Positions 32,418 through 43,932 of a DNA stretch of 64,000 bases are shown here, piece after piece. The DNA is from Catenaria anguillulae PL171. Taxonomy: Eukaryota > Blastocladiomycota > Blastocladiomycetes > Blastocladiales > Catenariaceae. The stretch is taken from the NCBI GenBank assembly GCA_002102555.1, contig MCFL01000036.1:220604-284603 (forward strand), given 5' to 3'. Position numbers and translations under genes: made by a program. Under the pieces are notes generated by a model that saw only the letters and a program-made list of their open reading frames with translations, did no database searches and had not been told where the DNA came from. Numbering within the stretch: the stretch's first letter is position 1; the number at the start of each line of letters is the position of its first letter.

Positions 32418-34083
32418 TCAATACAGCAATGGGCTATCCAGCACGGCAAATCCGGCCGCCACGCCTCCCTCATGGCTCGATGCCACCTTGGTCCTGAGCA
32501 AATGTCCGCCAGCTTCATTCTTGACCACATGGTCGCCGTTGGCCACCCAAATCCCGTAAATACCCAACTCGGACACCACCTCTGCATCTTGAATCACCTC
32601 GCCCTGGCGCACAAGCACGTTGCGCATGGGCGGTGGCTCAATGAGCTCCATCAAAATGTACGCTGCGCGCTCGTTTGGTGCAAGCGACTGCAAAAACTGT
32701 GGAATGTCTGCCTGGTACACATTGTTGCCGCCGCCCTCGCGTTGCGGCTTGACCACGTATTTGAGCGGGTCCTTGAGCGCCATGGCAAATGCTTGGTCGC
32801 CCTCGGCGGTGCCGGCATCCAGCGAGTACAGGCCCGTAAAGCACGTGCGCAGCAGAGCAGCATCGTGCGCGGGCAAGAAGCGTTCGAGTTGGCCAGGGAG
32901 CGCAAGCACTTGCTGGACTTTTTTCGCGCCGGCGAGTTGTTGAGCGACCGTCGGGCATTTCACGGCAATTGAGGATTCAATGAGCGAGCGCGCAGACCAT
33001 TCGGCGTCGGTCGGGTAGTCCGAAGGACCGTAGCCCGCGCGGAAGTAGACGACAGACACGGGCCGCGGGCCGTTGAATGTTTGGCTGGAGCGTATCATCG
33101 AATGTGAGCGAAATGGTACGAGAGCAGAAATCAAGTGAAGAAAACGAGCATGTACATGACGAGCTTGCGTTCGGAAGAAACCGATCCGGACTGGTGCATT
33201 TCGGCCAGCGTTCGGCGGAACAGCTTGATGCCGTAGCGCTCAATCAACTCGTACTCGATCCACCGCTGATCCATGGCGTTGCGTTCGCCGGGCTGCACCA
33301 CCATCACCACCACGGCCTCGGCATCCGCGGCTTGCTGCTTGACATACTCCCTGTGTGCCTCTGCAATGCCTCCTGCAATCGCCTCCCTGGCGCCGTTTGC
33401 AGGCAACGCCTCGGGCACAATGTCAAACGTGGACGGATTGTCGCGCTTGTTGTAGAAATCCGTCTTGCTTGACAGGTACTGGTGCAAGCCAGTGGTGAGC
33501 GACGACAGGCATCCAAATGAGGATGCAATCGTGTTGAGTTCGACTTGCTGGATGGTTGGCGGGGTCGTGGGCGACGCCTTGTGCAGCAGATAGTCGGACC
33601 GGTGGACGCCGAGCGAGATTGATTGTGCGGGTAAGCCCGCGGCGAGCTGGCGGCGGTAGATTGAGTACAGGCGGGAGGTGAAAGGGTCCACGTCGCCAAT
33701 CCTGGTTGCGATATTTACATGTACATCGACGTGAGCGACAGACGAGCGCACTTTGATTACGTCCGGACATACCCATCCATGACCTCGGAGAGAAACCCAG
33801 AATCTTTGGTAATCTCGTGCACGAGGGTATTGAACACGGGCTGCAGCCTGCGCGCCTGCTCGAATCCGGCCTTTGGGAACGGGCTCGGGAACAGCGCAAT
33901 GGGCGCATGGACGGCCGAGTGCGACAATGCGGATTTGCCGTCAGGCCCGCTGCCCAGGGCGCGGATCACGAGGCCGTGTGCGAGCGACCAGTCAACGGCC
34001 ATGTCGCGAAGGGCGTGGATTTGGTCGGCGGCCAGTGCGGGCGGAAAGGCCGGCGGCGAGGTGGGGGCTGCGTTGGTGCTCAT
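32418..34083 (-). CDS. GSH2: Glutathione synthetase
   Basis: Eukaryotic ATP-grasp enzyme that joins gamma-glutamylcysteine and glycine, the last step of glutathione synthesis in the cytosol. Exons 34083-33773, 33701-33156 and 33084-32418 give 507 residues, the normal size. Motifs: DMAVDWSLAHGLVIR (N-terminus), SLGVHRSDYLLH, QQVELNTIASSFG (substrate and ATP contacts), VVYFRAGYGPSDYPTDAEW, SSIAVKCPTVAQQLAG, the Gly-rich ATP loop KPQREGGGNNVY, and YILMELIEPPP. ATG at 34083 gives the family-typical short N-terminus; in-frame ATGs at 34104 and 34200 would only add a low-complexity extension. Confidence 0.96.
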
Positions 34084-34420
34084 GGTTGCAGGAGGTTGGT
34101 GCATGGAGGGATTCGTTGGGCGTTTGCGAGGCCCATGAGTTGTTGGGGGAAGCGGGCAGCATTTTGAATGGCCGCTGTCACTCGTGGACGGATTTGTCAT
34201 TTGTCATCGCGTGAAGTTCATCACAAATCACAAATCGCGACGCCATATGACAGTCTGTTGTTCTCAGCCGGAGTCTTCTCTCATCCGCATCCACGCCTCT
34301 GTCTCATCTGTCTCGCATTCACATCCTTCTTCACATCTTCCTGACCCACGGCGTACATACAGCACAAAAAAAGGATGTCTATTACTGCCATTGATTCTAG
34401 CATTGTTTTTCACCGACCCA
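34084..34420. other. Intergenic region, GSH2 promoter side
   Basis: 337 bp between the GSH2 start and the stop of the DENN/DUF547 gene, both on the minus strand. No gene is seen. Confidence 0.5.
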
Positions 34421-37400
34421 TTAGCTTCCCAGTGGAAATCTCACCCCGTATTGCCTGTCCGAGTGCTCAACGCGAACCGTGAGCTTCTTGCTGATGCGGA
34501 ACTCATACCGCGCACCCAACATTGATCCATCCTGAGCGGCATCCGCGGGCTTGATGAGCTCCTTTTCTCTCAGCACCTGTGTCAGCCGAGTCTCTGGCAA
34601 GTGCTGCACAATCCACTGGACCAGCTCGCGGGCTTCCTGGCATGTGGAGACTCGCTGGCTCTCGCTGTGAGCGAGCCAACAAAACGGGTCAGCATCCAGG
34701 TGTCAAAACTTTCAAACTTGATGCCAACATACCTCACATAAATCTCGGGCACCTTGAGCACATGCCTCCCGCTTCCCGGCATCTCCTCCGGATCCAACAC
34801 GAATGCACGATCCACATACTCGGATGCGGCCTCGGCAAGCTGCTGGGCAACGTGCTCGGGATGCCACGGCTGTAACATGGGCCCGTGGACCGATCCGTTG
34901 GAAAGGGCAAGCATGAGCATTGGGGATGTGTGTCCTGGGGCTGCTTGCTTCTCAATCAGGGCATGTGCATCAAGCAGGTTGGTTGCCCGGTTGACGGGTG
35001 AGGAAGCACGGCGATGACGGCTCGCGGCGTCGGGTGAGGCTGACCGTGAGCGCAAGTGATTGCTCATACGTGGAGTGATGAGCACGGCTTGGGTGAGAGC
35101 AGCAAGTGTAAAGTACAGGCCACCGACAACGTAGGTCGAGTCATGCAAGAGTCGTCCCAGTTCTCGAGGTACGAGGCGAGAACTGCTCATGCAATGCAAG
35201 CTGTCGCACGGGGAAGGAGATGTGAGTCTCGACTCCAGTTGCAGATAACAAAGGAAGGTGCGTACAAAAACATGGACCGCAAGTTGGCAAACACGCACAA
35301 CCGCTCCGTACTCGACAACTCATCTACCTGCTCCCACCGCACCATGGTTTTCAGATGGCCAATGGCATGTACACACCCCTGGTACGTCGGCGACCGCGTG
35401 ATGCGTGTGATTCGCTGCGCGTCCGCCATCACAAACGCCTTTGGCCTTCCGTGCGACCCATACTCTAGGGCACATTGCGACTTGAATTCGAGAACCAGAG
35501 AGACAAGGACGTGATAGATCATCTCGGGACCCAGCATGTCGCGGACGCTTTGCACAATGTTGGTTCCCTCGATGCGGGCAGTGATGACACTGTCGCTGTT
35601 GAGGACGAAAGGAGGCGGCGGCGGCGGCTGACGGTCGCTGCAAATGTCGGGCTGGTTTGCCTCAGCCAATGACGTCTTGCCGTGAACGAGTGGATAGAAG
35701 GTCGAAAGCAGTCCGCGCTTGAGCTCAATTGAAGGAGACGATCGGTGCCCTCGCTGGATGCGTTTCACGGGTGATGCGGGGACAGATTTGGTAGAAAGGA
35801 TGGCGCTACCAGTGCCATGGCGAGAGCGCGTGCCAGCAGAGGTCAGCGTTTCCGACACGGACGGTTGGCCCATGCAGGATACAACAACCGCAAGCTCGAC
35901 GTCGGCGCTGGAGGATACGGACGACAGGCGCGAGAGTTGTGGACGAGTGGGAACCGAGTCCTCGCCATCCGATTTGGCGCGCCGGTGGTGAGTTTGCTGC
36001 TCTGTATTGATGAGGTGAGTGTGGTCGCTACTCGCCAGGATGGTTGGTTCGACAGGAAGCGGGTCGGTGCACAGCAGAACTGGCTCGAGAATCGGAATAG
36101 GGGCAATGACGGTGGATATTGCTTGTCTCCTGCTCAGTTCGGTGACGACCAATTCACTGACCGTGGCATTGGGAACGTCCATTGCGAAAATGCTTTGAAG
36201 TTCATCCTCCGTCATACTGTGGAGCACAGCTTGCACATGGTCCAACGTGCCCAAGCTTGAGTAATAATTGAAAGCGCCAGTCAAGTTTCCGGAAAGCATT
36301 TCCACATGGCCAAGTAAAGTCTGTGCAGCGGGTGTTTTTGCTTGCCTGAGCAACTGTGAACGCGTGTTGGACAAAATGTGGCCCGATTTTGCTCGGGAGG
36401 ATTGCATGTCAGTCAAGTAAGAGCAATCAATCGACAGTTGTCGTCGGGCATGCGTGGTTAGGCGAGCTTGGAGCCGGTCCTTGTCATCCTTCCATGGAAG
36501 CAGCTCCAAGGTCAGCATTCCCTGATTCTCGGACGAACTGGCACTTTGCGTGACCTCCGTGCTTGCCCACTTGGGAGCAACCTGCACTGCCTCGCGGAAT
36601 CGCTCAAACGACGCAGACAATGGCGATACAGATTCTGGTGACTGCCGTGAGCGAATGTACGAGAGGAACCGACCTGATCGAGCAAACGCCTGCGATATCC
36701 GGACGTCAACGATGGGACCTTGACGGACACACCAGAGAGGAAAAGCATACCCGGATCCACTTCTTTGCTGGCGCCGTCAAACTCTCCTCAAACCTCCTCA
36801 TCCATCGATTCACATCCAACTCGCCCGAGCTACTATCGACAAACGCATCGATATCGCTCAGTAGCCGTGCCGCCCAGTGCAAAAACGCAGCCTGTACTCT
36901 GGCAAACGTCACCTGCTCCGACAGCTGCGACTCTTCCTCAGCACCTGCGCTCAACGCATCCATCCTGCGAGCCGTCTTGCGGCCAAGCGCTTGTCTAACC
37001 ATGGTCTGCAACTCGTCCGACCATGGAAACTCGGCTCCAGTCCATGGAAAATTGTGAATTGCATCTGTATCCAATCGACAACAACCACGTCCGCGCATGG
37101 CTGCGGCGCCGAGGCGCCAAGACCAGGCAAGTGTTCCTGGCTCGAGGCCACGGCCGAATCACGAAAGTGTGCTGTTTGGTTCATGCCACTGTTTCTGCGG
37201 CTGTTCGACTTGAACCCAAGTGCGGGAAGTGCCCATGAACGGTGGGCACCCATGAAGAATGTGGTGGGCGCCTCGAGCATGTCTGAGAGAGATTCGGGGA
37301 TGACGGGCGCGTAGACACATTCGAGCTCGAAAGGCCGAAGGAGGATGCGAAGCGTTTCGCAGGCATGTACAATGAGCGAGTGGGAGGAGGAGACAACGAG

Positions 37401-38420
37401 GACGCGGTGGTCAAAGAGGAGCGCAGATAGAACCGCGAATACGTTTGTTATGGAAAGCGAGTCGAAGAGAGACAGGCAAGACACATCGAGGTGCAGAGTC
37501 GGTGGCGAGTTGACGGTGTCCATTGAGCGGCTCGACTTGCAGGCGGATGCACCCAGTGATAGAAGCATAGGTTGAAGTGGAACCGTGACCCGTTGGTCGA
37601 GCGCGGGAAGCGTCAGGCGTACAGATTTGCCCATTTCGGGGGGTGGGAGCAGAATGCTGTTGGAGAGGAATAAGAGCCAGTCTTCAATGTGACGCTGGAC
37701 GTGCTTTCCGCCCTGTCGTCCGGCCTTGATCCGCACAAGTAGATCCGTGGCACATTTGCGCATTGTTTCCATCATTGGGAAGCGAGAGACGAAGCAAAAG
37801 CACGTCACATTGCGAGCGCCAAATAACGACGACGACGAATGGCTGCGATACAGACCATTGCCCTTCGACATTCCAAGTCGATGAGGAATTGTTGCAGAAT
37901 CGGTAAAGTGTTCCACGACTATTTGAATGCCCCCGCCCTCAGAATCAACGTTGTCGTCTGTCGTCAACTTGCCCGCCGGGGCGGTGCTTCGCGAATCGCG
38001 TCCGAGTTTCCCAGTGCCACCCAGGAACTTGGTACTCTCAAGCAAGTGCAGTACCGATGGTTCCCTTTGGCGTCGGTCAAGATGAATTCATGTGCATGCG
38101 GCTCGTCATTTCGAGTCTCGGACCCTGGCGCAAATAGTGCGGATGGACACGGTAATGCAAAAAGGTGCAAGCTGCCCAAGTAATCGTGTCTTTTAGAACT
38201 TGCGGTCGTGTCTGATCCCGGTGACTTGGCTGCGTCAAGTACATGAGACGACCTGACGATTGGAGCTGGCACGTCCTCAGCGCAGTCAACTCGAGAATGG
38301 CAATGGCATCCACCAGTCGGAAGATGTGGTCGGTGACATGGTGTCAACGATCAAGTGCATTGAGTAACTTGTACGCCTGTTTCTTTACTTCTCGGGACTG
38401 TCATTTGGATTGAGGTACAT
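34421..38420 (-). CDS. DENN-domain Rab-GEF-like protein fused to a DUF547 domain
   Basis: A protein of roughly 1150 residues. Possible first exon 38420-38389 (ATG), then 38253 onward; later borders that fit phase are exon end 36751, 36689-35266, 35200-34733 and 34664-34421. Order: uDENN (HAHEFILTDAKGNHRYCTCL; CFCFVSRFPMMETMRK), cDENN (SITNVFAVLSALLFDHRVLV, RILLRPFELECVYAPVIPES, DMLEAPTTFFMGAHR), dDENN (VQAAFLHWAARLLSDIDAF), a Ser-rich linker, and a C-terminal DUF547-like part (LSSTERLCVFANLRSMF, YVVGGLYFTLAALTQAVL, MLMLALSNGSVHGP, HVAQQLAEAASEYVDRAF, KVPEIYVRYV). DENN proteins activate Rab GTPases by nucleotide exchange; DUF547 has no settled role. Two doubtful joins: the uDENN frame change between 38,050 and 37,800 (an unresolved intron) and a 1-bp loss near 37,074 inside VVVVD/LDTDAIHNF. 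Confidence 0.78.
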
Positions 38421-38972
38421 GTCGACTGACTGTAAGGGCGCGAACAGTCAGAACACGTTGTTTGTTCGCGCCCCAACGTCTGACTGGTTATTCCCCATGC
38501 TGCCGGCATGTAATCCAAAACAAAATGCCTCGTCGGAAATGCCCAAAGTACAATGTCTCAAACAAAAGCACATCATGCACTTCCGCCCATCCCAAGCCAG
38601 GTCCCAGTCCTACCGCCCGACAAGCCTGGCGGACCTGGCCATGATGCGACGACAGCGATGAACAGAGCAGCGTTTGTCGGCCTTGGACCAGGTGCTCGCC
38701 AACCGGTTCATGACACTGTAGCAGCCAGTCATTCGCTGAACGGGACAGCCATCAGGCTGCCACCACCAGTCCAAACGCACACGCACACCCGTCCCTTCCC
38801 CGGCGCCTATGGATGTTGAACCAGGACGTCAGCTTGCCATCATTGGCGGTGCCGCTCGCCAACGTCCAGCACCCACAGCCGCCGCAGGTGGGAAACTCGT
38901 CACATCATCATCCAAGAATGCAACTCAACACGACCACCACTCTTTCACGGGCGTGTGTGAGCATGCCGGCTA
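38421..38972. other. Intergenic region between divergent genes
   Basis: 552 bp upstream of both the DENN/DUF547 gene and the coiled-coil gene. An ATG at 38,810 followed by a short Ala/Pro-rich open stretch could be an alternative 5' exon of the coiled-coil gene (acceptor CTCCAG near 38,980); otherwise nothing is seen. Confidence 0.45.
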
Positions 38973-41683
38973 ATGCTCCAGGACGTTTACTCGCACTGTT
39001 TCTCGATTGACGCCACGATCCAGTCGCTCATGGATGGCACGGCCGACCACAACCGCGATTCACACACCCCGCCGCGGCGGTACTTGCCGTCGCCTCACTC
39101 GATTGACACAAAAGCGCACTCGATCCCGTCATCTCCCGTTCCACGTGCACTCAGCCTACTCAAGGCACCCAGCCCGCTCGTTGCCGGATCTCAGTCGAAT
39201 ACCCAAAACACCAACGTCATCACGTCCATTTATGTCGACCCAATCGTCCACCGAAAAGCAGAGGCGCAAGCCGTTCAGTCCCGGTGGCGAGACTCGCTGC
39301 TTCGCAAGTTTGGCATTGCGCTCAAGGACAAGGAGATCCAGAAACTGCGTACGACGCTTGCGATTGAGCGCGAGCATACGGAAAAGGTCGAGACACGGGT
39401 CGCTACACTGCAGGGAGCGCTCAAGGAGACGCTCGTTTATGCGACAAAGGCCGATGAGTGGCAGGTCAAGGAGGCTGGAAGGTTGAGCGTGGATGTTGAC
39501 AGTTTGAAGGAGCAGGTGGCTGCGCTCATGGTCATGTTTATTCATGCCGAGGAGGAGCGAGCAAAGGTATTCCAATTCTCATTTGCCCACATTGTTCTTT
39601 CCCTAACGATCGACTGTAAAAAGCTCCAAGAAGAAGTCAAAAGCGGGACACAGCAATCAAACACAAAGACTCACTTCTCTCTGCCAAAGACTCTGACCTG
39701 CGCACGCTTCAAGACAAACTGCAAGAATGCTATCGCGAATACCTGGAAATGCACGCCACCATCGAGCGCCTCGAGCACGAAGCCATTGAAGGATCTGGCG
39801 CCGCGCGCACCCGCGCTGAAGTCCTCTCGCAACACCTCGACCGCATGTCGCGCGACTTTGACACTACATCGCGGTCCTTGATTGCCGCGCAAGAGCGAGG
39901 CCGGCAACTCGAGTTTGAGCTCGGCGCATTGATTACACAGTTCAACGAGACGGGTGACGCCAGGCATGCGTTGCAAAAGGCGTACGATGAGGTGAGCGAC
40001 AGGTTTGCGGAACTGGATGCGCGGCATATGCAGCTGTGTAGTGTGCATGAGGAGGATGTGGCGACCATCAAGTTGCTCAAGGAGCAGCTTGATAACGAGA
40101 AGCGCGAGAATGCCGAGGCAAAGGCCGAAAGGGACGCAGAGTTGCATGTGGTCCAGCACAAGTTGGAGGAGATGACGGGCGCAAAGGCGCAGGTCGAGGG
40201 GATTGTGGCGCGCTTGAAGGGCGAGAGCGAAAAATTGCGAGCAAGCGTGATTGAGTTGCGGTCGGCAAAGAGCGATTTGGAGACGCAGGTGGCAAAACTG
40301 CAGCAGAGCTACGATTCTGACGTGGCGCAATTGAGGACAAAGTGCGAGGAGGCGAGCAGCGGGACCGATAAGCTCGTGAGCGACCTTGCCAAGGTGACGG
40401 ACCAGCGGGAGCGGCTGCAGGTGCAGGTCAATGACTTGCGGTCCGTCATGGAGCGTGAAAAGTTTCGCGCAACGACCTTGGATACCGAGCTCAAGGCGCT
40501 CAAGGCAAGTTCGGCTGCGTCACAGCAAGAGCTCGAGGCGCAGGTTGCGCAGTTGACGGTGGCAAAGAACAACTTGACGTCGGACAAGAAGGAGCTGATG
40601 GAGACGCTGTCCAAGGCGCGACGCGACTTGATTGAGAAGAAGGTGGCCTTCGAGGATCTTGAGGCCAAGACCGAGGAATGGACGGCCGCGAAGACCGAGG
40701 AAGTGGCCGGGCTGCAGGCCAACATTGCGTCCTTGCAGGACCAGTTGGCCAAGATGACGAGCCAGTACACGCAACTCGCGGGCAACCACCGGTCACTAAA
40801 GCAAAAGCACGAGGACACGGAAAAAGAGTTTGGGAAGGCACAGGGCGTGATTCACGATCGCGACGAGAGTTTGGCCAAAGCGCATGCCAAGATTCGCGAC
40901 CTTGAGGACATGCAAACACGCCTTGAAATGAATCTCAAGGGCGAGCACGAGACGGTTGACCAGCTCACGGCCACCATCAAGAATCTCGAAAAGCAAATTA
41001 TTGACATCAACACGGAATTCAATCTCGCCCGCGACGACTGGAAACGGCGCGAATCCAACCACGACGAGCGCCGGCGCATGCTCGAAACCAACCTTAACAA
41101 CTTGCGCGAGCAATATCGTGTCTTGTCACTGACGCACGACCAAGCGCTGGCCGCGCATCAGCGCACAAAGCAAGATCTGAATCGCACACGTGATGCGGTC
41201 CTGGAAGAGTCGGCTGCCCGGTCACTATTGGAGATGGCTGTGGACGACTTGCGCGGCCGATACGATGGCGAAAAGCGTGCGAGAGCAGATTACGAGCGGC
41301 TTGGGTATCGGTTAGAGAAGAAGGTGAGCGGCTGGGTCGGGAGCAAGTTGGATGCGTGGATTGATCGGGAACGGGCATGGACAGAGTTGGAGGAGTGGAT
41401 GAAGAATGAAGTGGGCAGGTTGGACGACATGATTGGGATTCTCGGGTTGGAGGATGGGCTGCCAGACGAGGATATTGGTCGGGGAGGAGGAGGCGGTGGA
41501 GGCGGGTACTTGGGAGCATCCATCAGCAGATCGCCGTCGGGCTATGTGCGAAGCGGCGGGTTTGGAGGGCTGTCGCGGTCAAGAACGTCCTCTGCCAAGT
41601 CCACTCGGTCAACAAGGAACTTGTCGAGGGACGGGTCAGCGGCCGGAGGGCGAAAGGCAGGAATACGAGGCAAGGCGCATTAG
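38973..41683 (+). CDS. Long coiled-coil protein, function unknown
   Basis: About 870 residues, mostly one long alpha-helical coiled coil (39,300-41,330), rich in Glu, Lys, Leu, Ala and Gln with continuous heptads (for example LRTLQDKLQECYREYLEMHA, VDQLTATIKNLEKQIIDINT). The N-terminal ~90 residues are Ser/Pro-rich and the tail is Gly/Ser/Arg-rich (GGGGGGGGYLG, then SRSRTSSAKSTRSTRN). Exon 1 ends at 39566 with intron 39567-39623 (CTAAC, then AAAAAG). After LQEEVKS the coiled coil continues (RDTAIKHKDSLL) only one base out of frame at ~39,643; either a 1-bp deletion lies there, or a less typical acceptor at 39,643 is used. Possible roles such as a flagellar-root, Golgi or spindle scaffold are guesses. 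Confidence 0.75.
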
Positions 41684-41905
41684 CTGGCAAATCATGTTTT
41701 GGACTTGAATTGTGTCGTGTATAATAGAATAGAAAAACCAAAATGGCAAACCGCAATAAGCGTGTCAGATGACAGGGAGAAGCAGGGATTGAACGAGGCG
41801 AGCTGTTACAGGTGAGCGATGGGCGGGCATCCAACCAAACTAGAAAGGTGACAAATCTACATACATACGTATTACATGAGCGGGCAGGCAATGCTCCACA
41901 GAATG

Positions 41906-43452
41906 CTAAATAATCCTCGACTGCCCAACCTCGACTTGAATCCACCAATCCCCGGGAACCCTCGCCATCAGCCTTTCCCTGACATGTTCCCTCACCACAC
42001 TTGGGTCGGCGCCACTCCGATGCTGCACATGAATCACGCCGACTTGCTCATTGAACGCATTACTCCAATACTGCGCCTTGGCCACCTGCATGACGCCCTC
42101 CATGCTCGCAATCTCGCCGCACGCGCGCTGCAGGGCCGACACGAGCGGTGCCGGCGTGACTTGCAAAAGGATTTGGCCCATGGCAATGGCGAGCGGGGTA
42201 GCGAGCCACATGAGGACGAGCCCGATGGCGCATGCGCCGAGAGCGTCGGCGGCAGGTGCCACGTGCGTTTGAGTGCGTGCGGGAGAGGCGGCATAGATAG
42301 ATTGGGTCCAGTGGACGAGCAGGAGGATGGTGGCGACGAGGCCGTGCGCTTGGATGAAGGGGTTGGTTGTCCATTCTGAGAAGCGCGAGCGGGACATGAC
42401 TGGGGTTTGGGTGACGAAGAGGTGTTAGAAAGGAGAGATGAAAGAGGCGAAAAAAGAAATGAGACAGGGACATGGCGCACATTTGTAGTACGGCTTGTGG
42501 ATGGAGAGTCGGATGATGGCGAGCGTGCCAATGACGGCAGCAGCAATTGGAATAATCGCATTGTACGACCTGGGTTTAACACCGTCAACAAGTCAGCAAC
42601 TTGAAATCGTGAATCTCAAAACCTCAGTCCGAAACAAAAAGCGTACCCAGTTGGATCGTGCTTGTGGTCCTCCTCTTCCAACATGACCTCGAGGGCCTCC
42701 TTGAGCGCGTACATGCCCGAAAAGAAGAGCGACAAGGAATTTGCAAATGCAAATACGACCTCGAGCCGCTGCAACCCAAACGAATACTGGGATGGGTCTC
42801 TTGGGGCAATCAAACCGCGCGACAGGGCGTGCGACACAAACTCGTTGACAATGGCAAGGAGGTCGAACAAGAACAACAGCGAGTAGGATTGCAGCGACAT
42901 GGAGCTTGATGAGCGGGCAGCGAGGAAAACGCCGAGCGTCAGGAAGGAACCCAAGACAAGCCACAGAGTCTTGCCAGGGAATTGGGTGGAAGCATCCGTG
43001 AACAGCTTGATGTAGGGCACGGAGAAAGCATAGTTGGATGGCGGCCCATGGTCGTGGTGATGGTGATGATGATGATGGTCATGGCCGTCGTGTGAGTGGC
43101 TGTGGCCGTGAGAGCAGCTGCCGCCGGCGCCGTGGCTATGAGTGTGCCCGTGGTCATGTCCATGTCCGTTTCCGTGGTCGTGGTCGTGGTCGTGCGAATG
43201 AGAATGGGCGTGTCCATGGTCGTGGTGATGGCCGTGGCCGCAAGATCCGCCGTGCGAATGCCCATCGGAATGCGAGTGAGAGTGAGCGTGAGAGTGTGTG
43301 TGCGTGTGCTGATGGCCAAGTCCGTTCACGGCTGCCGGTTGGAGCTGTTGAAGAGCAGAGGGCGGCGGCGCCGTGGCTGCGTGGCCATGGGCATGGGCGT
43401 GTGCATGCGAATGCGAATGTTCATGAGAATGCATTGTGCTTGGAATTGGCAT
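41906..43452 (-). CDS. Cation diffusion facilitator, ZnT6/Zrg17-like, with very His-rich N-terminus
   Basis: CDF-family membrane protein, 462 residues. Exons 43452-42647, 42569-42481 and 42399-41906 all fit phase. Residues ~7-170 are packed with His (HSHEHSHSHAHAHAHGH and D-H/G-H repeats). Membrane helices follow: LWLVLGSFLTLGVFLAA; YSLLFLFDLLAIVNEFVSH; YSFGLQRLEVVFAFANSLSL (a block typical of ZnT6/Zrg17); IIPIAAAVIGTLAII; GLVATILLLVHW; ALGACAIGLVLMWL. A CDF cytoplasmic domain comes last. The usual HxxxD metal site of TM5 is not kept (A at the His position in APAADALG), as in the non-transporting partners ZnT6 and Zrg17, which pair with ZnT5/Msc2 to load zinc into the secretory pathway. Start at 43452 or 43434; an ATG at 43572 is also in frame. 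Confidence 0.85.
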
Positions 43453-43932
43453 TGCACTACCTAGTACGTACTTTGAGGAGAGAGCATGGCGGCCAATGCA
43501 AGCTTGAGGCAGGCGAGCGTCGACATGGACACGGATGGACACGTGCGCGCGATGGCGCACGCACGTTTGCATGCTGACCAGTCACAAACCGCCATCAACC
43601 CGACCCGCATACCTATCCTGGCTCTATTATGTACCCGCTCTAGCTACCGGTACCTAGGGGATAAGCCCTCCTCCGAGTCTTTCAAAGTCACTGCATTTGT
43701 GGCCATTCAGTAAATATGCACGATCCCAAGCGTGGGAATCGAGACTCAATTGTTGCACAATCTCCCCTTGCGCTTGCACGGTTGCCAGTCGGCAGGTAGA
43801 GCTCAGTCAGTATTCGGAAGCGCTATGTCGGCATCAAACACTAAAAAAAAAAAAAAAAAAAAAAAAAGATGAAAAGCTGTATGGGAATGCCAGTGAGCGG
43901 TTGGGAAATGAGGATGGAGCAAAATTCTGAAA
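43453..43932. other. Gene-free stretch containing a poly-A tract
   Basis: Upstream of the CDF gene. The only notable content is a 25-base A run; no gene is supported. Confidence 0.55.
43843..43867 (+). repeat. Poly-A tract, 25 bases
   Basis: Uninterrupted A25. It could mark the 3' end of an old retro-inserted sequence on the plus strand, but no target-site duplication or element body was recognised, so simple slippage is equally likely. Confidence 0.9.

Noticed and set aside
38250-38345. RLVDAIAILELTALR read in the intron region at the 5' end of the DENN gene
   Set aside because: It looks like a DENN opening, but the frame has a stop just upstream, no ATG, and the alternative splice from 38,389 to 38,253 keeps phase; left as a possible alternative exon only.
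43000-43440. Regularly spaced GTG/ATG-rich repeats suspected as a minisatellite or CRISPR-like array
   Set aside because: They are codons for His/Asp/Gly repeats in the CDF protein; spacing is irregular and no constant repeat unit exists.
43038-43577. Plus-strand Arg/Gly-rich frame of 179 codons
   Set aside because: It is the complement of the histidine-rich coding repeat of the CDF protein.
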